Shown here: positions 7,948 to 16,427 of the stretch, in pieces
Layout of the letters: the number at the start of each line of letters is the position of its first letter
Numbering within the stretch: position 1 is the first letter of the stretch
Origin: Verrucomicrobium sp. GAS474
GTDB lineage: Bacteria; Verrucomicrobiota; Verrucomicrobiia; Methylacidiphilales; GAS474
NCBI RefSeq assembly: GCF_900105685.1
Contig: NZ_LT629781.1
Span: forward strand, 868,001-932,000
Reading direction: 5' to 3'
Length of the DNA stretch: 64,000 bases
Program-made: the position numbers and the translations under genes
The notes under the pieces: model-generated
Told to the model about the DNA's origin: nothing
What the model saw: the letters and a program-made list of their open reading frames with translations, nothing else
Database searches by the model: none

Positions 7948-8244
7948 CTATTCCAGGGTCTCGACCCACTGGGCGAGGCCCTTCCATTCGTCGACGCGGG
8001 CGTTGGCGGTCGAGGAGGCGCTCCAGCCGTTGAACTCGACGTAGCCGAGGAGGACGAGGGAGAGGGCGAAGGCCGACATGACCATGACGCGGGCGTTTTC
8101 CCGGGCGGTGACGGCCTCGGCGCGGAGCCGGGCGGTTTCGGCGAGGATGCGGGCGGCGAGGTTCGGCGCGAAGGCGGGCGCGGCCTGGAGTTCGAGTTCC
8201 TGCCAGGGCAGGCGGCCGGAGGGGGAGTCGGGATTAGGGTTCAT
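7948..8244 (-). CDS. Small one-helix protein, putative anti-sigma factor
   Basis: 98-aa protein with a soluble N-terminus (residues 1-50, helical, ending in LRAEAVTARENARV), one membrane helix (about 51-70, VMVMSAFALSLVLLGYVEF) and a short C-terminal extracytoplasmic tail. No zinc-finger (HxxxCxxC) anti-sigma motif is present. Its start overlaps the end of the sigma gene by 11 bp, implying translational coupling and probable functional pairing. Size, topology and context resemble CnrY-type anti-sigma factors, which bind sigma through a short cytoplasmic N-terminal segment. Sequence similarity to CnrY is not evident by eye, so the assignment rests on context. Confidence 0.6.
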   Translation of the reverse strand: MNPNPDSPSGRLPWQELELQAAPAFAPNLAARILAETARLRAEAVTARENARVMVMSAFALSLVLLGYVEFNGWSASSTANARVDEWKGLAQWVETLE

Positions 8245-8974
8245 GTCGCGTCCTTTCGATTCTGAGCTTCAGCAGGGCCTTGGCGCGGTGGACGCGGGTC
8301 TTCAGCGCCCCCACCGTGATGCCGTAGCCGGCTGCGATTTCTTCGTAACCGGTTTCCCGGTCCTGCACAAGGAGAAGGAGGGCGCGGTCCCGCGCGGGGA
8401 GGGTCTTCAGCGCGGCGCGGAGGAGGAGGAGGTCGTCGCTCGGCTCCTGGTCGACGGCGGGGGTCTGGGCGGCGACTTCCTCGTGCCGGTCGGAAAGGGG
8501 GGAGAAGAGGCGGCGGAACCGCTCGCGCCGGAGGTGGCTGAGGCAGGCGTTGCGGGCGGCCTTGAAGAGCCACGCCTCGAAGCGGGCCGTCTCGCGGAGG
8601 CGGTCGAGGGAGAGGAAGATGCGGACGAAGACGGTCTGGGTGAGGTCGTCGACGTGGGAGGAATCGCCGAGCATGCCGTAGATGAATCCGCCGAGGCGGC
8701 GGCGGTAGGCGGCGATGAGGGCCTCCTGGGCCGCGCCCTCGCCGCGGCGGGCGCGGACGACGAGGTCTTCCAGCTCCTTGGCCTGGGCGGCTTCGGCGTC
8801 GAGCTTGGCATCGGTCGTCTTGCCGTGGGCGTCGTCCATCATGGGATGCGGGCGTTGGAAGGGGGCGGGACGGACGCGGGTCTGGGAGGCGCGCTGGGCC
8901 GCGACCCCGTCGAAGGCCGAGAGGAATGTGTAGAGTTCATCCCAAGCAGGGTTGGCGGCAAAGCCCGTGTTCAT
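8234..8974 (-). CDS. ECF-type RNA polymerase sigma factor
   Basis: Group IV sigma factor. Region 2 contains LGGFIYGMLGDSSHVDDLTQ and TVFVRIFLSLDRL with FEAWLFKAARNACLSHLRR (core binding and -10 recognition). A linker of about 45 residues follows. Region 4 is LPARDRALLLLVQDRETGYE followed by an HTH, EEIAAGYGITVGALKTRVHR. The reading as given is 246 aa; the first 44 residues precede the conserved domain and are Pro/Arg-rich, so the real start may be the ATG at 8842 (MMDDAHGK), and neither start has a clear Shine-Dalgarno sequence. First gene of the three-gene signalling operon, overlapping the next gene by 11 bp. Confidence 0.88.
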   Translation of the reverse strand: MNTGFAANPAWDELYTFLSAFDGVAAQRASQTRVRPAPFQRPHPMMDDAHGKTTDAKLDAEAAQAKELEDLVVRARRGEGAAQEALIAAYRRRLGGFIYGMLGDSSHVDDLTQTVFVRIFLSLDRLRETARFEAWLFKAARNACLSHLRRERFRRLFSPLSDRHEEVAAQTPAVDQEPSDDLLLLRAALKTLPARDRALLLLVQDRETGYEEIAAGYGITVGALKTRVHRAKALLKLRIERTRHEP

Positions 8975-9064
8975 CTGATCGGCATGACCGCCCGACCCGA
9001 GAGGAGGTTACACCAAATGTCACGCCAGTGGCGAGGGCGGACTAGGGGACAGAACCGAAGCGGC

Positions 9065-9300
9065 CTTCTCCCAATAGGAGTCTAGGCGTCTTGGTCCCAT
9101 CTCCCCCCGCAATCCGTACCCTCGGACGCTCGGGAAGCAGCCGATTTTAATCCAGTTCGGAAATAAGGCGCCGCCCAAGCGCGTCCGCCTAGCTAAGGCC
9201 CTCAGAGGGGGAGGTTCGAGGAGGGGCGAAGCCCCTCTTGGGCTATAAAGCGGGTTACCTCCACCTGTACAGGGTCGCCCCCGCCAGCCCCAAAGGGCCG
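9065..9300 (+). repeat. Composite repeat family, solitary half-unit A (copy 1)
   Basis: About 236 bp in the sigma/dnaB intergenic region (gap 8975-9415), matching half-unit A at 22633-22870 and the A halves of the two full composites. Shared landmarks in order: CAATAGGAGTCTAGGCG, GATTTTAATCCAGT, GCGTCCGCCTAGCTAAGGCC, the strong hairpin GAGGGGCGAAGCCCCTC, TATAAAGCGGGTTAC, CTGTACAGGGTCG and GCCAGCCCCAAAGGGC. No coding potential is believable. The remaining bases of the gap (8975-9064, 9301-9415) hold the two promoters but no motif I can assign. Confidence 0.85.
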
Positions 9301-9415
9301 CCCCCACCCCACTTACTCACCACTATTCACAAGTTCTTCACCTTCAGCACCCCCAAGTCCCTCCAGAAGAAAGACTTGCGCCCATCCCAAAACCGCCCAA
9401 TATCGCCCTTCTTTT

Positions 9416-10909
9416 ATGGCTCAGCAATTTTCCAAAGGCGGCAAGGGCAAGCCGACCCCTCCCCCTCCCCTCGGCGCCTCGGTCAATGCCGACGACCTCG
9501 CCACGCCGCTCTATTCGACCGAGGCGGAGCAGGCCGTCCTCGGCGCGATGCTCAGCCATCCCGACGTGGTCATGTACCAGGTGCTGGAGAAGAACGTCAT
9601 CCGGAATGACTTCTTCGTTCCCTCCCACCAGGAGATCTTCGAGGCGCTGAAGGAACTCCACAGCCGCCAGCACGCGATCGACATCACGACGGTCCACCAG
9701 TACCTCGTCGACCGGAAGCTCGACGAGATCGCGGGGAGCCCCGGGAGCCTCGTCGGGATGGTTTCCTCCCTCGTCTCCCACCTGAACGTGGGGACCTACA
9801 TCAAGCTGGTGAAGGACAAGAGCCTCCTCCGCCACCTCCAGCAGGCCTGCATCAACATCGTCCAGGAGATCTCCGACCAGCCCCACGCCGTCGAGGGGAT
9901 CCTCGACCGGGCGGAGACCGAGGTCTTCAAGGTCACCGACCTCGGCCTCACGCAGAGCACCGTCCCGGCGAAGGAGGAGCTGGCGAAGGCCCTCGACATG
10001 ATCGAGCGGTTCCGCGCCCGGCAGGGGAAGATGACCGGCATCCCGACGGGCTTCACCCAGCTCGACCAGATGACGACGGGGTGGCAGCCGGGCGACATGG
10101 TCGTCCTCGCCGCCCGTCCGGGCGTCGGCAAGACGGCGCTCGCCCTCAGCTTCGCCCGCTACGCGATGAAGGAACGCTACGACGAGAAGCGCGACGCCTG
10201 GGTGAAGCCCGGCTACGGCGTCGGCTTCTTCTCGCTCGAAATGACGAACGCCCAGCTCATCCTCCGTCTCATGGCCTCGGTCGCCGGGTTCGACCTGAAG
10301 AAGATCCGCACGGGCGACATCGACGAGTTCGAGATGAGCGGCCTGCGGCAGATGTCGGAGGACATGAAGCAGTGGCCCCTCTACCTCGACGATTCCTCCC
10401 ACCTCACGATCAACCAGCTCCGGGGCAAGGCGCGGCGGATGAAGCAGCGGTACGACATCGACCTCCTCGTCATCGACTACCTCCAGCTCCTCCACTCCGA
10501 ATCGGCCCAGGCGAAGGAGAACCGGCAGAACGAGGTCGCCGAGATCTCGCGCGGCATCAAGGGCCTCGCGAAGGACCTCGGCATCCCGATCATCGTCCTC
10601 GCCCAGCTGAACCGGCGCGCGGAGGAAGGGAAGACCGAGCCCGCGCTCCACAACCTCCGCGAATCGGGCGCGATCGAGCAGGACGCCGACATGGTCCTCA
10701 TGCTCCATCGGCAGGAGCAGGAGGAGGACGCCGCCCCCTCGGCGACGCGGAACTATTCCCTCATCATCGCGAAGCAGCGAAGCGGCCCGACGGGGAAACT
10801 CGACGTCCGCTTCAACCCCGCCTACACCCGCTTCGAGGACCCCGTCCGCCACGAGTCCCGCTCCCACGCCTCCCCGCAGGGCGGCGGCGACGGGAACGAC
10901 GAGGAGTAG
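9416..10909 (+). CDS. dnaB: Replicative DNA helicase DnaB
   Basis: Hexameric helicase unwinding DNA at the replication fork; 497 aa, normal family length. The N-terminal DnaG-interacting domain starts at LYSTEAEQAVLGAMLSHPDV (about residue 32), followed by the linker helix and the RecA-like C-terminal ATPase domain. Walker A is ARPGVGKTALA (about 232-242), Walker B LLVIDYLQLL (about 348-357), and the family signature GAIEQDADMVLMLHR is near 420. A short Lys/Pro-rich N-terminal extension (residues 5-25) precedes the conserved part. No intein is present. The next gene is convergent and ends 30 bp away. Confidence 0.96.
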   Translation: MAQQFSKGGKGKPTPPPPLGASVNADDLATPLYSTEAEQAVLGAMLSHPDVVMYQVLEKNVIRNDFFVPSHQEIFEALKELHSRQHAIDITTVHQYLVDRKLDEIAGSPGSLVGMVSSLVSHLNVGTYIKLVKDKSLLRHLQQACINIVQEISDQPHAVEGILDRAETEVFKVTDLGLTQSTVPAKEELAKALDMIERFRARQGKMTGIPTGFTQLDQMTTGWQPGDMVVLAARPGVGKTALALSFARYAMKERYDEKRDAWVKPGYGVGFFSLEMTNAQLILRLMASVAGFDLKKIRTGDIDEFEMSGLRQMSEDMKQWPLYLDDSSHLTINQLRGKARRMKQRYDIDLLVIDYLQLLHSESAQAKENRQNEVAEISRGIKGLAKDLGIPIIVLAQLNRRAEEGKTEPALHNLRESGAIEQDADMVLMLHRQEQEEDAAPSATRNYSLIIAKQRSGPTGKLDVRFNPAYTRFEDPVRHESRSHASPQGGGDGNDEE

Positions 10910-10939
10910 GGCGGAGTCGGGGGGGGGGACGCGCCCCCC

Positions 10940-11539
10940 TTACTTCTTCGCGGGCGCGGCGGTCCCGGCCTGGGCCTGGTCCCGGTCCTTCAGCAGCGCC
11001 GCGAGGGCGCGGTTCAGGTCGCTCCCTTCCAGCATGCCGGTCGCGTAGAGGGCGATGCGGCCCTCGGCATCGATGAAGAACGTCGTCGGGATGACCTCGA
11101 CGCCCCCGTAGAGATCGAGGACCCGCTGCGTCGCGAGGGCGATGGGGTAGGTCACCCCCGCCGTCTTCGCCATCCGGGGGACCTGGTCGAGGTCGCCTTG
11201 GAGGGGATTCACCGCGTCGAGGGAGAGGCCGATGAACTGGACCCCCTTGTCGGCATAGGCCTTCTGCGCGGCGGCGAATTCGGGCATCTCCGCGAGGCAC
11301 GGCGGGCACCACGTCCCCCAGAAATTCAGCACGACGATCTTCCCCTTGTAATCGGCGAGGGAAACCGGCTTCGCCATCGGCCCGACGCCGGGGAGGGTCC
11401 AGGCCGGGGCCGCCGTCCGCTTCGCGCCCGGGGCGAGCTTCACCGGGGCCGGGGCCGCGCCGTCGGCCCCCTTCGAGCAGGCGGTGAGAGGGAGGAGGGC
11501 CGCCAGCAGAAGCGGCAGAAGGGAACGAACCGGTGTCAT
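10940..11539 (-). CDS. TlpA-type thioredoxin-like lipoprotein
   Basis: Periplasm-facing thiol-disulfide reductase of 199 aa. From the ATG at 11539 there is a lipoprotein signal with lipobox LTAC (Cys21), so it is predicted to be lipid-anchored; two codons of alternative leader exist upstream (11557). The thioredoxin fold carries the redox motif GTWCPPC (Cys78, Cys81) after LNFW, and the cis-proline region EVIPTTFFIDAEGRI. This is the ResA/TlpA pattern used in cytochrome c maturation or envelope thiol reduction; the partner is not visible here. It stands alone between dnaB (convergent) and dxs (divergent, 160-bp gap). Confidence 0.9.
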   Translation of the reverse strand: MTPVRSLLPLLLAALLPLTACSKGADGAAPAPVKLAPGAKRTAAPAWTLPGVGPMAKPVSLADYKGKIVVLNFWGTWCPPCLAEMPEFAAAQKAYADKGVQFIGLSLDAVNPLQGDLDQVPRMAKTAGVTYPIALATQRVLDLYGGVEVIPTTFFIDAEGRIALYATGMLEGSDLNRALAALLKDRDQAQAGTAAPAKK

Positions 11540-11699
11540 GTCGTTAAACGCTAGCACGCTTTTCGACCTGCCGGAAAGAGAACCCTTTCAGGAACAGATC
11601 GGAATCATTCATCTTCGCTAACCTTAACCGATTCCCGTCCTTGCCATTTCCGCCCCGCATGCATACCGTTTTCGTCTCACCACCTTCCGTACCAATCCT

Positions 11700-13598
11700 A
11701 TGGGCACCCTCCTGAACGCGATTTCCTCCCCTGTCGACCTCAAAAAACTGAGCGTCGACCAGCTCACCCCCCTTGCCGAAGAGATTCGTCAGGAACTGAT
11801 TACGACGCTTTCCAAGACCGGCGGCCACCTCGGGCCGAACCTCGGCGTCGTCGAGCTCACCCTCGCCCTCCACTACGTCTTCAATACCCCGCAGGACAAC
11901 TTCGTCTTCGACGTCAGCCACCAGGCCTACGTCCACAAGCTCCTCACCGGCCGCCGCGACCGCTTCCACACCATCCGCCAGCCCGGCGGCCTCAACGGCT
12001 TCATGCTCCGCGAGGAGAGCGAGCACGATTCCTTCGGCGCGGGCCACGCCGGCACCGCCCTCTCCGCCGCCCTCGGCATGGCGACGGCGCGCGACATGCG
12101 CGGGACGAAGGAACACGTCGTCGCCCTCTGCGGCGACGCCGCCTTCACCTGCGGCATCACCTACGAGGCGATGAACAACGCGAAGTCCCACGCCAAGGGC
12201 CTCATCTGCGTCCTCAACGACAACGAATGGTCGATCGACAAGAACGTCGGCGCCATCGCCGACTACTTCAACAAGATCGTCACGAACCCGAAGTACTCCC
12301 ACCTCCACGAGAAGGCCGAGAGCTTCATCTCCTGGCTCGGCGAGCGGACCATCGGCAAGGACAACGCCCTCCGCTTCGTCCACAAGATCGAGGAGGGGAT
12401 CAAGGGCCTCGTCCTCCCCAACGTCATCTTCGAGGAACTCGGCTTCCACTACTACGGCCCGATCGACGGCCACGACACGAAGCTCCTCATCCAGACCTTC
12501 GAGTTCCTGAAGACCCTCGACCACCCCGTCGTCCTCCACGTCCTCACGAAGAAGGGGAAGGGCTTCGACCCCGCCATCGACAAGAAGAAGAAATTCCACG
12601 GCGTCGCCCCCTACAACGTCGAGACCGGCGAGACCGCCTCGGCCGGCCAGCGGACCTACTCCGAGGTCTTCGCCGACACCCTCTCCCACCTCGCCGACAT
12701 CAACAAGAACGTCGTCGCCATCACCGCGGCGATGCCCAACGGCACCTGCCTCGACCGCTTCCAGCCGAAACACCCGGACCGCTACTTCGACGTCGGCATC
12801 GCCGAGGAACACGGCGTCCTCTTCGCCTCGGGCCTCGCCACGAAGGGCTTCAAGCCGTTCTGCGCGATCTACTCGACCTTCCTCCAGCGCGCCTTCGACC
12901 AGATCGTCCACGACGTCTGCCTCCAGAACCTCCCCGTCGTCTTCTGCATGGACCGCGGCAGCCTCTCCGGCGACGACGGCCCGACCCACCACGGCCTCTT
13001 CGACATCTCCTACCTCCGCAGCGTCCCGAACATGGTCCTCTTCCACCCGACCAACGAGGACGAGCTCGCCGACATGATGTTCACCGCCATGCACCACCCC
13101 GGGCCGAGCGCCATCCGCTACCCCCGCGGCCTCGGGCCGGGCGTCAAGGTGAAGGACCATCCCCAGCTCATCCCGATCGCGAAGTCCGAGGTCGTCAAGC
13201 ACGGCCAGAAGGTCGCCATCTTCGGCCTCGGCCAAATGCTCCCCGTCGCCAACGAGCTCGCCGCCGAGCTCGAGAAGCAGGGCCACTCCGCCGCCGTCAT
13301 CAACCCCCGCACCGTGAAGCCGTTCGACCTCGGCACGCTCGAGTTCTTCGCCCGCGGCGCCGAGGCGATCGTCACCCTCGAGGACCACGTCCTCGCGGGC
13401 GGCTTCGGCAGCATCGTCCTCGAATCGCTGAGCCTCCTCGGCCTGAAGACCCCCGTCGTCCGCGTCGGCTGGCCCGACCAGTTCATCGAACACGGCAAGC
13501 CCGACGCCCTCAAGGCGAAGTACGGCCTCACCGCCGCCGCCGCCCTGGAGCGCGTCCTCCCGCTCCTCTCGAAGAAGAGCGCCGCCGCCGTCGCCTAG
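11700..13598 (+). CDS. dxs: 1-Deoxy-D-xylulose-5-phosphate synthase
   Basis: First enzyme of the MEP isoprenoid pathway: joins pyruvate and glyceraldehyde-3-phosphate with thiamine diphosphate; 632 aa, family length. The thiamine-binding segment is CGDAAFTCGITYEAMNNA (G145-D146-A147), with Ala in place of the usual Gly of GDG; the paired Asn is retained. Other signatures: HLGPNLGVVELTLALHYVF, FDVSHQAYVHKLLTGR, YYGPIDGHD, DVGIAEEH and the pyrimidine-domain FCMDRGSLSGDDGPTHHG. C-terminal transketolase domain complete (VINPRTVKPFD, LEDHVLAGGFGS). A strong intrinsic terminator follows the stop. Confidence 0.95.
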   Translation: MGTLLNAISSPVDLKKLSVDQLTPLAEEIRQELITTLSKTGGHLGPNLGVVELTLALHYVFNTPQDNFVFDVSHQAYVHKLLTGRRDRFHTIRQPGGLNGFMLREESEHDSFGAGHAGTALSAALGMATARDMRGTKEHVVALCGDAAFTCGITYEAMNNAKSHAKGLICVLNDNEWSIDKNVGAIADYFNKIVTNPKYSHLHEKAESFISWLGERTIGKDNALRFVHKIEEGIKGLVLPNVIFEELGFHYYGPIDGHDTKLLIQTFEFLKTLDHPVVLHVLTKKGKGFDPAIDKKKKFHGVAPYNVETGETASAGQRTYSEVFADTLSHLADINKNVVAITAAMPNGTCLDRFQPKHPDRYFDVGIAEEHGVLFASGLATKGFKPFCAIYSTFLQRAFDQIVHDVCLQNLPVVFCMDRGSLSGDDGPTHHGLFDISYLRSVPNMVLFHPTNEDELADMMFTAMHHPGPSAIRYPRGLGPGVKVKDHPQLIPIAKSEVVKHGQKVAIFGLGQMLPVANELAAELEKQGHSAAVINPRTVKPFDLGTLEFFARGAEAIVTLEDHVLAGGFGSIVLESLSLLGLKTPVVRVGWPDQFIEHGKPDALKAKYGLTAAAALERVLPLLSKKSAAAVA

Positions 13599-13618
13599 GC
13601 GACGCGGGCTGCTTCGGC

Positions 13619-13650
13619 AAAAAGGCCGCCCCTTTCGGGGCGGCCTTTTT
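13619..13650 (+). terminator. Rho-independent terminator after dxs
   Basis: Stem AAAAAGGCCGCCCC with the complementary arm GGGGCGGCCTTTTT and a 3-4-nt loop, starting 20 bp after the dxs stop. The A-run and T-run make it usable from both strands, but it directly serves dxs. Confidence 0.9.
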
Positions 13651-13654
13651 CGTG

Positions 13655-13897
13655 AGGAGATAGGATTGCCTCTGGATGCCACTTCCCATGGCTCGGCCCT
13701 CATAGAGGTTAGATCCAGCGGAGTAGAGCGGGCGTAGGGCAGATTAGCCTTTAGGATTGCGCTCTATCTACACCACGGCCTATCAGAGGGGGCGGTGCAG
13801 GAGGGGCGCAGCCCCTCTTGCATCTCTAAACGCGCGGGTTACATCCACCTGTACAGGGAGATGTACCCGGTCCCGAAGGGCTGCCCCTCCCCCGCGG
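13655..13897 (+). repeat. Composite repeat family, solitary half-unit B
   Basis: About 243 bp between the dxs terminator and the prepilin peptidase stop, ending 5 bp short of that stop codon. It matches the B halves of the composites at 35335-35862 and 59518-60058: CCCATGGCTCGGCCCTCA, GGTTAGATCCAGCGGAGTAG, GCGCTCTATCTACACCACGG, the hairpin-forming GAGGGGCGCAGCCCCTC, AACGCGCGGGTTACATCCAC, CTGTACAGGGA and GATGTACCC with TCCCGAAGGGCTGCCCCT. The segment GGGTTACATC..GATGTACCC can form a stem around CCTGTACAGG. No gene seen. Confidence 0.85.
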
Positions 13898-13901
13898 CCC
13901 C

Positions 13902-14768
13902 TTACAACACCCCGGCCATCCCTTGCCGCCACCACTGGAAGAGGAGCCGCCACAGCGTCCCCCCGCCGAAGAGCCAGACGACGGCGGCGAGGGCGAGGAA
14001 GGGGCCGTAGGGAATGCGCGAGCCCCAGACCTGCTTCCGCAGGAGGAGCATCGCGCCGCCGAAGAAGGAGCCGAGGAAGGAGGAGAGGACGATGACGAAG
14101 AGGACGGCTTCCCAGCCGAGGAAGGCGCCGATCCCGGCGAGGAGCTTCACGTCGCCGAGGCCCATGGCCTCTTTCTTCAGCGCCTTCGATCCGACGACGA
14201 CGACGACCCACAGGAGGAAGCCGCCGAGGAAGGCCCCGCCGAGGGCGTGGTTGAATCCGGCCCACGGCTTCCCCGCGAGTTCGGCGCCGTGGAGCGTCGG
14301 GACCAGCGCCCCAAGGCCGAGGCCGACAAGGGCGCCGCCGATGGAGAGCCGGTCGGGGATGATGAAGTGGTCGATGTCGATGAGGCTGGCAACGAGGAGG
14401 CCGGAGACGAAGAGGGCGTAGACGGCGGCGAGGAGGGGGGGGAAGCGGAGGAAGAGAAGGGGGAAGGCGATCCCCATGGCGGCCTCGACGACGGCGTAGC
14501 GGGCGTCGATGCGGACGCCGCAGCACTTCGCCCGACCCCGCAGGAGGAGCCAACTGACGACGGGGATGTTCCACCAGCCGGGGATCGCCCGCCCGCAGGC
14601 GTGGCAATGGGAGCCGGGGGTGACGACGGAGAGGCCGAGGGGGATCCGGTAGATGCAGACGTTGAGGAAGGAACCGATGCAGGCCCCGGCGAGGGCGAGG
14701 CCGACGAGGAAGAGGGGGGCGAGCTCTTGCGGGAAGAGCGCGGGGAGAAGATCGGAAAGGGAGGGCAT
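13902..14768 (-). CDS. Prepilin peptidase / N-methyltransferase (PilD-like)
   Basis: Inner-membrane aspartic protease cleaving and methylating type IV pilin and pseudopilin leaders; 288 aa with about seven hydrophobic helices. Catalytic aspartates are visible in SLIDIDHFIIPD (D131, D133) and MGLGDVKLL (D206). The N-terminal methyltransferase zinc loop has a first CxxC (C55, C58 in HCHACG), but the second pair reads GRAKCCG: the expected first Cys is Ala80 and the remaining cysteines are adjacent (C82, C83). Zinc binding or methylation may therefore be altered. A pseudopilin substrate lies about 11 kb away at 25046-25921. Confidence 0.93.
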   Translation of the reverse strand: MPSLSDLLPALFPQELAPLFLVGLALAGACIGSFLNVCIYRIPLGLSVVTPGSHCHACGRAIPGWWNIPVVSWLLLRGRAKCCGVRIDARYAVVEAAMGIAFPLLFLRFPPLLAAVYALFVSGLLVASLIDIDHFIIPDRLSIGGALVGLGLGALVPTLHGAELAGKPWAGFNHALGGAFLGGFLLWVVVVVGSKALKKEAMGLGDVKLLAGIGAFLGWEAVLFVIVLSSFLGSFFGGAMLLLRKQVWGSRIPYGPFLALAAVVWLFGGGTLWRLLFQWWRQGMAGVL

Positions 14769-14864
14769 GGGCGATTTTGCCTAAAGGGTATAGCCCCCGA
14801 CGCCGCCGGTTCCAAGGAGATTGGTGCGGACGCGCCGGCTCCCCGAGCCGCCCCTATTGCCCCC

Positions 14865-15455
14865 TCAATTCTGCTGGACGTTGCGGACGTGGATGGTCCC
14901 GGTGCCGGGAGGGAACATGAAGGTCAGGGTGTGGTCCTTGTTCTTCAACATCTCGTAGTTGACCTTGATCGTCCGCCACGCGCCGTCGGAGGGGACGGTC
15001 TGCGGGGCATAGCACAGGAAGTTGTCGCTGAGCCGGACGACGAGGGGGGCCTTCGGGAAGACGACGGCGGGGGTGCGGTAATGCCAGTGGGTCGTCTTCC
15101 ACTCGGCGACCTCGCCGCCCGTGTAGGTCGGCGACGTTTCGAGGGGGGCGTAGTCGGGCATGGCCTGCACCTCGAAGGAGATGTGGAGTTCCTTGGTCTC
15201 CTCGGGGGTCCGGGCGGTGTTGAGCCGCTGCTCGACGATCGTCCAATCGCTCGCGTGGATCGTCACCTCGAGGGCGTAGCCGGGGGGATTCTCGACGGGC
15301 GCGATCTTGTTGCCCTCGGCGTCGACCTGGATCACGTCGCCCGCGCCCGACCAGCGGTCGCGCCCCTTGGCGAAATCGCCGTTCTCGATCATCGCCGCCT
15401 GGAGGGCCAGAGCGGAGGAGAGGGTGAGGAGGAGCGCCGCGCAGAGAGGTTTCAT
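14865..15455 (-). CDS. Secreted hypothetical protein, carbohydrate-binding-module-like
   Basis: Exported protein of 196 aa. The signal peptide MKPLCAALLLTLSSALALQA is followed by a beta-rich domain opening with MIENGDFAKGRDRWSG, a start typical of CBM4/9-like jelly-roll modules (NGDFE..W). Internal strands such as HISFEVQAMPDYAP and LTFMFPPGTGTIHVRNV agree with a beta-sandwich. No catalytic domain is attached, so binding to a glycan or polymer is the most that can be suggested. It is transcribed alone; the short gap to the prepilin peptidase start holds no motif I recognise. Confidence 0.65.
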   Translation of the reverse strand: MKPLCAALLLTLSSALALQAAMIENGDFAKGRDRWSGAGDVIQVDAEGNKIAPVENPPGYALEVTIHASDWTIVEQRLNTARTPEETKELHISFEVQAMPDYAPLETSPTYTGGEVAEWKTTHWHYRTPAVVFPKAPLVVRLSDNFLCYAPQTVPSDGAWRTIKVNYEMLKNKDHTLTFMFPPGTGTIHVRNVQQN

Positions 15456-15509
15456 AAGTGCTACTTTGGGGTTATAAGGGTTCCCCAGGCAGCGTCAAGC
15501 CGGGAGGAG

Positions 15510-16427
15510 CTACTCCGGGTCGGCACCCTCGACGCCAGCACCCGTGGCGGCGGCGGCGATCGCCTCCTCTTCCGCGACCGGGACGGAGGCCGGGACCGGA
15601 GCCAGCGGCTCGGCCCCGGCCTGGACCAAGAGGGCGTCCCAGCCCTCGACGACGCCGGAGGCGAAGGGGAGCCCGGCGGTGTAGCCGCCCTGGGCGAGGA
15701 CGACGGAGCGGACTGGCTCGATGGCGTTCCCGGGGCAGACGAGCCAATGGGCGCTGCGGCGGGTGAGCATCGGGAGGTCGTTGTAATGGTCGCCCGCGGC
15801 GAGGGTCGCCGAGGGGGGGACGCCGACGATTTCCTGGAGGTAGCGGAGGCAGCTCCCCTTGTCGTAGTCGGAGTGGCAGAAGCGCATGTAGACGCCGTTG
15901 CGGACGATGGAGAGGCCGGGCCAGGCGGCGAGGCGGGTCTCGGCGAACTGGGAGATCCGGTCGGCCTCGTGATCGGTCCGGGAGCGGAGGGCGACGGGAG
16001 AGCCGGGATCGGGGAGCAGCTCGGCCCCGGTCTGGCTCTCGATGAAATCGCGCAGTTCCTTCCAGAAGGGCTCGGCCGAGGCGAAGAGCTCCCGGTGGAC
16101 CTCGGCGCAGCGGCGGTTCCAGCCGTACTCGCCGAGCGCCCGCCCGTTGTGGATGCGGTAGATCTCCCGCTCGGTGAGGATGACCCAATCGGGCATCAGG
16201 GGGAAGTTGCGGACCATCATCTCGACCGAGAGGCTCTGCCACCAGCGCCCGGTGTTCATCGTCCAGAGGAACGGCTCCCCGCCCCGGGCCCGGCTCCGCG
16301 CGGTCTCGATCCGGTCGAAGAAGACGGCGTCGGCCGGGATGTTCGGTCGGAAATCGATCAGCGTCCCGTCGAGGTCGGTGCTCACGAGGCGGACGGGCTG
16401 CAGGAAGGAGGCGGGCGTATCGGTCAT
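15510..16427 (-). CDS. HAD-superfamily hydrolase (Cof/sucrose-phosphatase-like)
   Basis: Phosphatase of 305 aa. Motif I is STDLDGTLID (nucleophile and acid/base Asp), motif IV is AAGDHYNDLPML with the Mg-binding GD-x3-ND pattern, and the large C2-type cap between them (about residues 80-200) is characteristic of Cof, MPGP and sucrose-phosphate phosphatase-like enzymes acting on sugar phosphates. The substrate is not readable. I start at the ATG at 16427, just ahead of the first strand; the longer frame reaching 16535 would overlap the Rieske gene start and adds non-conserved residues. The last 25 residues are Pro/Ala/Glu-rich and probably disordered. Confidence 0.85.
   Translation of the reverse strand: MTDTPASFLQPVRLVSTDLDGTLIDFRPNIPADAVFFDRIETARSRARGGEPFLWTMNTGRWWQSLSVEMMVRNFPLMPDWVILTEREIYRIHNGRALGEYGWNRRCAEVHRELFASAEPFWKELRDFIESQTGAELLPDPGSPVALRSRTDHEADRISQFAETRLAAWPGLSIVRNGVYMRFCHSDYDKGSCLRYLQEIVGVPPSATLAAGDHYNDLPMLTRRSAHWLVCPGNAIEPVRSVVLAQGGYTAGLPFASGVVEGWDALLVQAGAEPLAPVPASVPVAEEEAIAAAATGAGVEGADPE

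Noticed and set aside
9205-9235. GGTTCGA-like sequence suggestive of a tRNA T-loop (also near 22780)
   Set aside because: It belongs to repeat unit A; no acceptor stem, anticodon arm or CCA context can be formed around it.
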